Source of the DNA: Paramarasmius palmivorus
Taxonomy: Eukaryota; Basidiomycota; Agaricomycetes; Agaricales; Marasmiaceae
DNA length: 64,000 nucleotides
NCBI GenBank assembly: GCA_037176845.1
Contig: JAYKXP010000109.1
Location: 1 to 64,000, forward strand
Direction of reading: 5' to 3'
The notes under the pieces were generated by a model. That model was not told where the DNA came from and did no database searches. It saw only the letters and a program-made list of their open reading frames with translations. The translations under genes and the position numbers were made by a program. Positions 60,452 through 64,000 of this stretch are shown here, piece after piece; the first letter of the stretch is position 1, and every line of letters begins with the position of its first letter.

Positions 60452-60848
60452 ATGGATCAGAAGGGAAGTCTGTTATGTCGATCAAGATCATGCGTCTGGT
60501 GCTTTGTCCGCTACTACGGGTGAGTCCTTTCCCCTCTGTTGTTCAGTATGACTCTGACAAAATTGCACAAGACCCTTCGGTTGCAATGTTCTGGATGAAA
60601 AATTCTGTCAGTTATTTATCCCATCAAAGCAGAACGGTGAAATAAAGTTTATTACCGCATGTCCCAGCGTCCCAGCATCAGATCACCACCCTGCGAAAAA
60701 AACACATGGTTTTTGGGAGGCTCTTCTGATATCAGTCCTCACGGCTGTTGGTAGTGTGGCGGACGAGGGCGGGGATCTTGCGAGGCAAGGTAATACGACG
60801 AGCTGTCCCCGAAGCCGAGATAGCCTATTGAAACGGTTCTGGATGTAA
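60452..60848 (+). CDS. Small Cys-containing hypothetical protein
   Basis: Two exons (60452-60519, 60572-60848) give 114 residues starting MDQKGSLLCRSRSCVWCFVR. The splice continues in frame to YYGPFGCNVLDEKFCQLFIP and a hydrophilic C-terminus with one weakly hydrophobic helix (WEALLISVLTAVGSVA). Six cysteines fall in the first ~45 residues, spaced like a possible small metal-binding or disulfide unit. No signal peptide is evident. The frame is open to an upstream in-frame ATG at 60326, which would add a longer leader. The family is not recognised. The intron has good borders (GTGAGT...CACAAG), which argues for a real gene. Confidence 0.4.
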
Positions 60849-62073
60849 ATGTTGTATGTACTATTCTTTATTCTTTAATCTCGGTTGGGACTGTCATAAA
60901 TTCGTAAAAAGACAGCAGTCTGAAAGTCTACTGCCACCGATTCTCGAGACTCTTGACACCGTCATTCCCCGAGGCGGGCTAGTCCCAACCATTCATGCAG
61001 CCGGTGGTCGAAAGCATTTGGGGAATACTGAACTCCTCATTTAGGGCATTCTGTTGAAAAATTGCTAGTATTCATCCAGTTCTGACCATCGCTCACGTCT
61101 TTGTTTAATTCCAAGCCCTAATTTCAATATCTGTATTGGTATCAGGCCGACCAGGGCTAAAAAGTGTCACTGAAACACCTACATGAAAAATCCCAACGTC
61201 GCTGGACATTCGACTGGAGCTCAGGTAGGATTGTCGAGTGACATATATAGAAAAATATACTATGTAAACTTGCAAGCCAAGGTAATGTTTGGCGCCCGCT
61301 AGGCGCTTCTTTCTGGGTCAAAGGTGGCACAGTTTCACGTGCGTGGCTCTTTGTCTGATTTCTCATTTATTGTTCTCCCAGCTTAACGCATCAAAGGCCG
61401 CGGGCCACAAAACAGAGGTATAAATGTTTCCCCCGATTCAAACTCACCGTCTATTGTCTCTTCCATATCATCCACAGGATATTCACATGTCAAACCGAAG
61501 CAGTCATCGTACGCGCCATCATCCCATTCACTCGCAAGTCCAATTCAGTCGATGCCATCTGGGACCTACGAGAACTTTGCCTGGACCGAGCCATCGCACA
61601 TATGCTCCTCGGCATTCAATTCTACGAACGAGAACCTCTACTAGTATGACATATCGAAGCCACCAGAAATTGTCAATGTTATATGCTTCTGATTATGGAA
61701 GGAAAGATTCTGGTCCGTAAATCCGCTCTTCTCTTCTTGATAAATAACTGATTTCTATTTTGGACATTTGTTTTGTAGTATCAATACCTCGCCTTCCACG
61801 CTATTCCGAGTCTGGTCCTCGTACTCTCACAACGCGCCACTCAGATGTATTACGGCCTAGTGCGTATTCGCTATTCTCTTCTATATTTCAGCCATTCAAC
61901 ACAAACTCCCAGAAGATACCGGATCTGCTATCACGGTTACGTCTCGCTCCCTTTGGCTGTACGAAAATCCAATCTCAAGAAAGAAGCACATTGCACGTGC
62001 TCCCAGAACAAGGACACACAGACTGTCCTACTTTCAAGATCATGATTCGGAAAGCACAGAGACTGGGAAAGAG
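60849..62073 (+). other. Intergenic stretch with possible 5' exons
   Basis: No gene between 60849 and 61420. Two plus-strand frames, 61487-61720 (His/Arg/Ser-rich, starting MSNRSSHRTRHHPIHSQ) and 61779-62077, have the look of disordered N-terminal exons of the DUF6699-like gene. GT and AG signals near 61717 and 61779 could join them. However, the frame change before 62074 needs a further junction that I could not place. Confidence 0.35.
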
Positions 62074-62916
62074 ATGACTGGACTGGCTCGCAGCGCGAAG
62101 CACCGTGGAAACCTAGTCTCAGGCTTGAACCTGCCAGAACGGCCCTCGTCGCTCGTAATGAACTATTCTTATGTTCAAGCTCTCGCAAGCCCATATATTG
62201 GTAACCATGCGTCGCCTACACCATTCTCGACATATTGGACAAACCTTTCTCAGATGCCATCACCGACACCGTATATCCTCGAAACGCCCCCAATGTTGGC
62301 ATACCTCCCGTCCCAGGTTCGTTTACACCACGAACTCACAAATTACTGTTCGCTGCAGTGGTCTGTTTACTTGCCCCCTTTGACTGCACGAAGCCGATGG
62401 TCATATGGTTACTTTTACGATGAAAAATTACTCGGATCGCCCGCTTGTCTTGGTGCTGAACGATTGATCATACGCATGGGCAATGCTCACGACACTGGAG
62501 ATGCAACTGCGGCATGGATGAATAGATGGGGTGATATCCAGGTGCATTGTCCTAGGGTCCAAATAACTTCGGACTATAATGGCGCTCCCTGTCGACAAGA
62601 GATCACCGTCCTGGACGTTTTGCAGGCTATTTACGTGTTCCTGCATGTCAGATTGACTCCGGAGGAAGCGGAAATGCTGGATATGGAAGGGAGAAACCAT
62701 GTATTTGCTGCAAGGTCTAGCAGAGTATTCCTTGAGGGTAGTGTCCGCGATGGTGCAAGATCCTGGATGGAGTGGGATGAGTGGAATAAACCACCAATGA
62801 GAGTAGATGTACTTACTGTGGGAGGTGCGACGAAGTTTGGAAATCTGAGCTTATGGCCAGATTCCAATGGTGGAGGTGATCAAGGTGTTTTTGAGCTGTT
62901 ACTGCGATTAGAATGA
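62074..62916 (+). CDS. DUF6699-like protein
   Basis: One long exon gives 280 residues from the ATG at 62074, probably preceded by unplaced exons. The C-terminal 200 residues follow the DUF6699 pattern found in many agaricomycete proteins: a hydrophobic strand pair around LTNYCSLQWSVYLPPL, a Pro-rich turn, the strand ITSDYNGAPCRQEITVLDVL leading into the helix LQAIYVFLHVRLTPEEAEML, and a terminal Trp-containing block (WMEWDEWNKPPMRVDVL). The biochemical role of this domain is unknown. The N-terminus is rich in Ser/Pro/Tyr and probably disordered. No signal peptide. The protein is complete at its 3' end. Confidence 0.6.
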   Translation: MTGLARSAKHRGNLVSGLNLPERPSSLVMNYSYVQALASPYIGNHASPTPFSTYWTNLSQMPSPTPYILETPPMLAYLPSQVRLHHELTNYCSLQWSVYLPPLTARSRWSYGYFYDEKLLGSPACLGAERLIIRMGNAHDTGDATAAWMNRWGDIQVHCPRVQITSDYNGAPCRQEITVLDVLQAIYVFLHVRLTPEEAEMLDMEGRNHVFAARSSRVFLEGSVRDGARSWMEWDEWNKPPMRVDVLTVGGATKFGNLSLWPDSNGGGDQGVFELLLRLE

Positions 62917-63306
62917 ATGGTTGGATTTCTGCAAAGTCTGTCCTGTACATACCTGTTTATTTTTTTTGATACCGTTATGTGAATTGTAAATATCCAGTTT
63001 CATCCTTGTGATCAAATCTTCATTTCCACAGAAATCCCAGAGATTGGTGACTGAGTAATCGGAAAAGGGCTAAGATCCGCCAACGAGAGATGTTACGGAG
63101 TCAGCACATTCACATTTGTGATGGTACATACAATATGACATGTGTCTTTGAAGACGAGTCGTACATACAAATGTCGAGAAGCCTTTTAGCGTGACCCAAT
63201 ATTGCTAGATCCGAAGACGGGTGATGCATTGACGCTGTCTGTTTAAAAGAATCACCATAAGTCACTTCCTAAAGCTTGGATTATTGACAAAGTCACGTAC
63301 GAGGGA
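62917..63306. other. Intergenic stretch between two convergent genes
   Basis: About 390 bp holding the 3' regions of the DUF6699-like gene and RRP46. A T-run (TTTATTTTTTTTGATACC) at about 62959 may be part of the 3' processing signal. No coding frame. Confidence 0.5.
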
Positions 63307-64000
63307 TCATATCTCCATCTTCGCGTCGTCAACATCGTGTTCGGTCGCCTTGACGGCTGCCTTCTTCGATAACGATCCGTGGAATGTTTTTGGTGGTGGG
63401 TGTTCTGCGTCATGAACCAACTTCTTCATCCTCTCCCAAACACCCTCAGCAGCCTCTCTAGCTAATTCTCGAGTTCGAATGACCTCCTGTTCGTCAAAAC
63501 CGCCCCCTTCACTCCACGATCGCCAATTGCTCCAAATACACGTCGATTTCGAGCTCGACTCTGACGAATCAAGTACATCCGAGAACACAAACGCAAAACA
63601 TCCTCCTCCGTTCATCGTTTCGACCTCTTCGTCGCTAGGATCCACAATATATCTCGATTCGGGTACGCGACCCAACGCTACTGCACATATTACCCCCTTC
63701 ATCGGTATTGACCCCGAGTTGAGCAATGCCAGCGTAGATGCATTGATTATCGATGCGAACAAACTATCCTTCCATTTTGGTGCTGGGATCAGCGTTTGGA
63801 CGACTAATTGGATCAACGTTCTCGGATTTTGAGTGAGAATGAGCGAGGTTGTAAGGATGGATGCAAGTGATGATGAAAGAAATTTTGACTCTGTGGCTGG
63901 TACATTCGCTATAGGCCGTAGATGAACCTCGAGTGTCGCCTGTGATGCCTGTTCTGCTGCTAATCGTACTTCGATTGGGCCTGAGAGCGATACGAGGGCT
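63307..64000 (-). CDS. RRP46: Exosome subunit RRP46 (RNase PH-like), 5' truncated by window
   Basis: The frame is open from the right edge of the window to a stop at 63307, about 230 residues. It begins inside the first RNase PH fold: SLSGPIEVRLAAEQASQATL, EVHLRPIANVPATESKFL, PRTLIQLVVQTLIPAP. It continues with SLFASIINASTLALLNSGSI, PMKGVICAVALGRV and a GGGCFAFVFSDVLD strand, and ends in a helical Lys-rich tail. These match Rrp46, one of six RNase PH-like subunits of the nine-subunit exosome ring that channels RNA to the catalytic subunits; in fungi it is not itself active. The start codon and first part lie outside the window. No intron is needed in the visible part. Highly conserved housekeeping gene. 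Confidence 0.85.
   Translation of the reverse strand, partial: ALVSLSGPIEVRLAAEQASQATLEVHLRPIANVPATESKFLSSSLASILTTSLILTQNPRTLIQLVVQTLIPAPKWKDSLFASIINASTLALLNSGSIPMKGVICAVALGRVPESRYIVDPSDEEVETMNGGGCFAFVFSDVLDSSESSSKSTCIWSNWRSWSEGGGFDEQEVIRTRELAREAAEGVWERMKKLVHDAEHPPPKTFHGSLSKKAAVKATEHDVDDAKMEI

Noticed and set aside
62074..62194. Frameshift between 61760-62077 and the DUF6699-like frame
   Set aside because: The change of frame may be an intron; I could not place borders, and the downstream frame has its own ATG, so I did not call a break.

Overview
The window looks like nuclear DNA of an agaricomycete (mushroom-forming basidiomycete). Most genes carry several 40-70 nt GT-AG introns with CTAAC/CTGAC-type branch points. 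The protein families fit as well: a TET/JBP-like dioxygenase of the basidiomycete type, an SRPK-like short kinase, MYND and F-box proteins, a DXO/RAI1 paralogue, a DUF6699-like protein and membrane-anchored GH76-like proteins. No operons or prokaryotic signals are visible. All multi-exon models were spliced by hand; where total lengths are given they divide by three.

Region 1 (1-12.2 kb) is mobile DNA. A minus-strand Helitron carries an apparently intact 2,494-residue Rep/helicase (4466-12107). Just downstream on the same strand is a 5-exon gene for an unrecognised, probably nuclear 439-residue protein (2894-4407). Converging on it from the plus strand, 180 bp away, is a TET/JBP-family 2-oxoglutarate/Fe(II) dioxygenase (1111-2713).

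Region 2 (12.9-17.8 kb) holds small metabolic and orphan genes: an SRPK-like kinase without its ATP-binding lobe, an NTF2-like protein, a FAD-dependent monooxygenase and a small cysteine-rich protein.

Region 3 (19.1-34.6 kb) is a tandem family of five GH76-like secreted/membrane-anchored proteins, one on plus and four on minus. They are preceded by a short orphan gene whose stop overlaps the first GH76 start, and interrupted by an intron-containing tRNA-Leu(CAA).

Region 4 (36.9-48.5 kb) holds a ferric reductase, an F-box protein, a MYND finger protein, a DXO/RAI1-like decapping-type protein and a GT15 mannosyltransferase, all on plus.

Region 5 (48.5-55.2 kb) is gene-poor, with only short ORFs and a striking 16-bp palindrome.

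Region 6 (55.2-64 kb) has a large GATA-like zinc-finger protein, a small orphan, a DUF6699-like gene and, running off the right edge, the exosome subunit RRP46.

The best candidates for something new are the Helitron-linked second gene and its possible partnership with the dioxygenase, then the GH76-like array.
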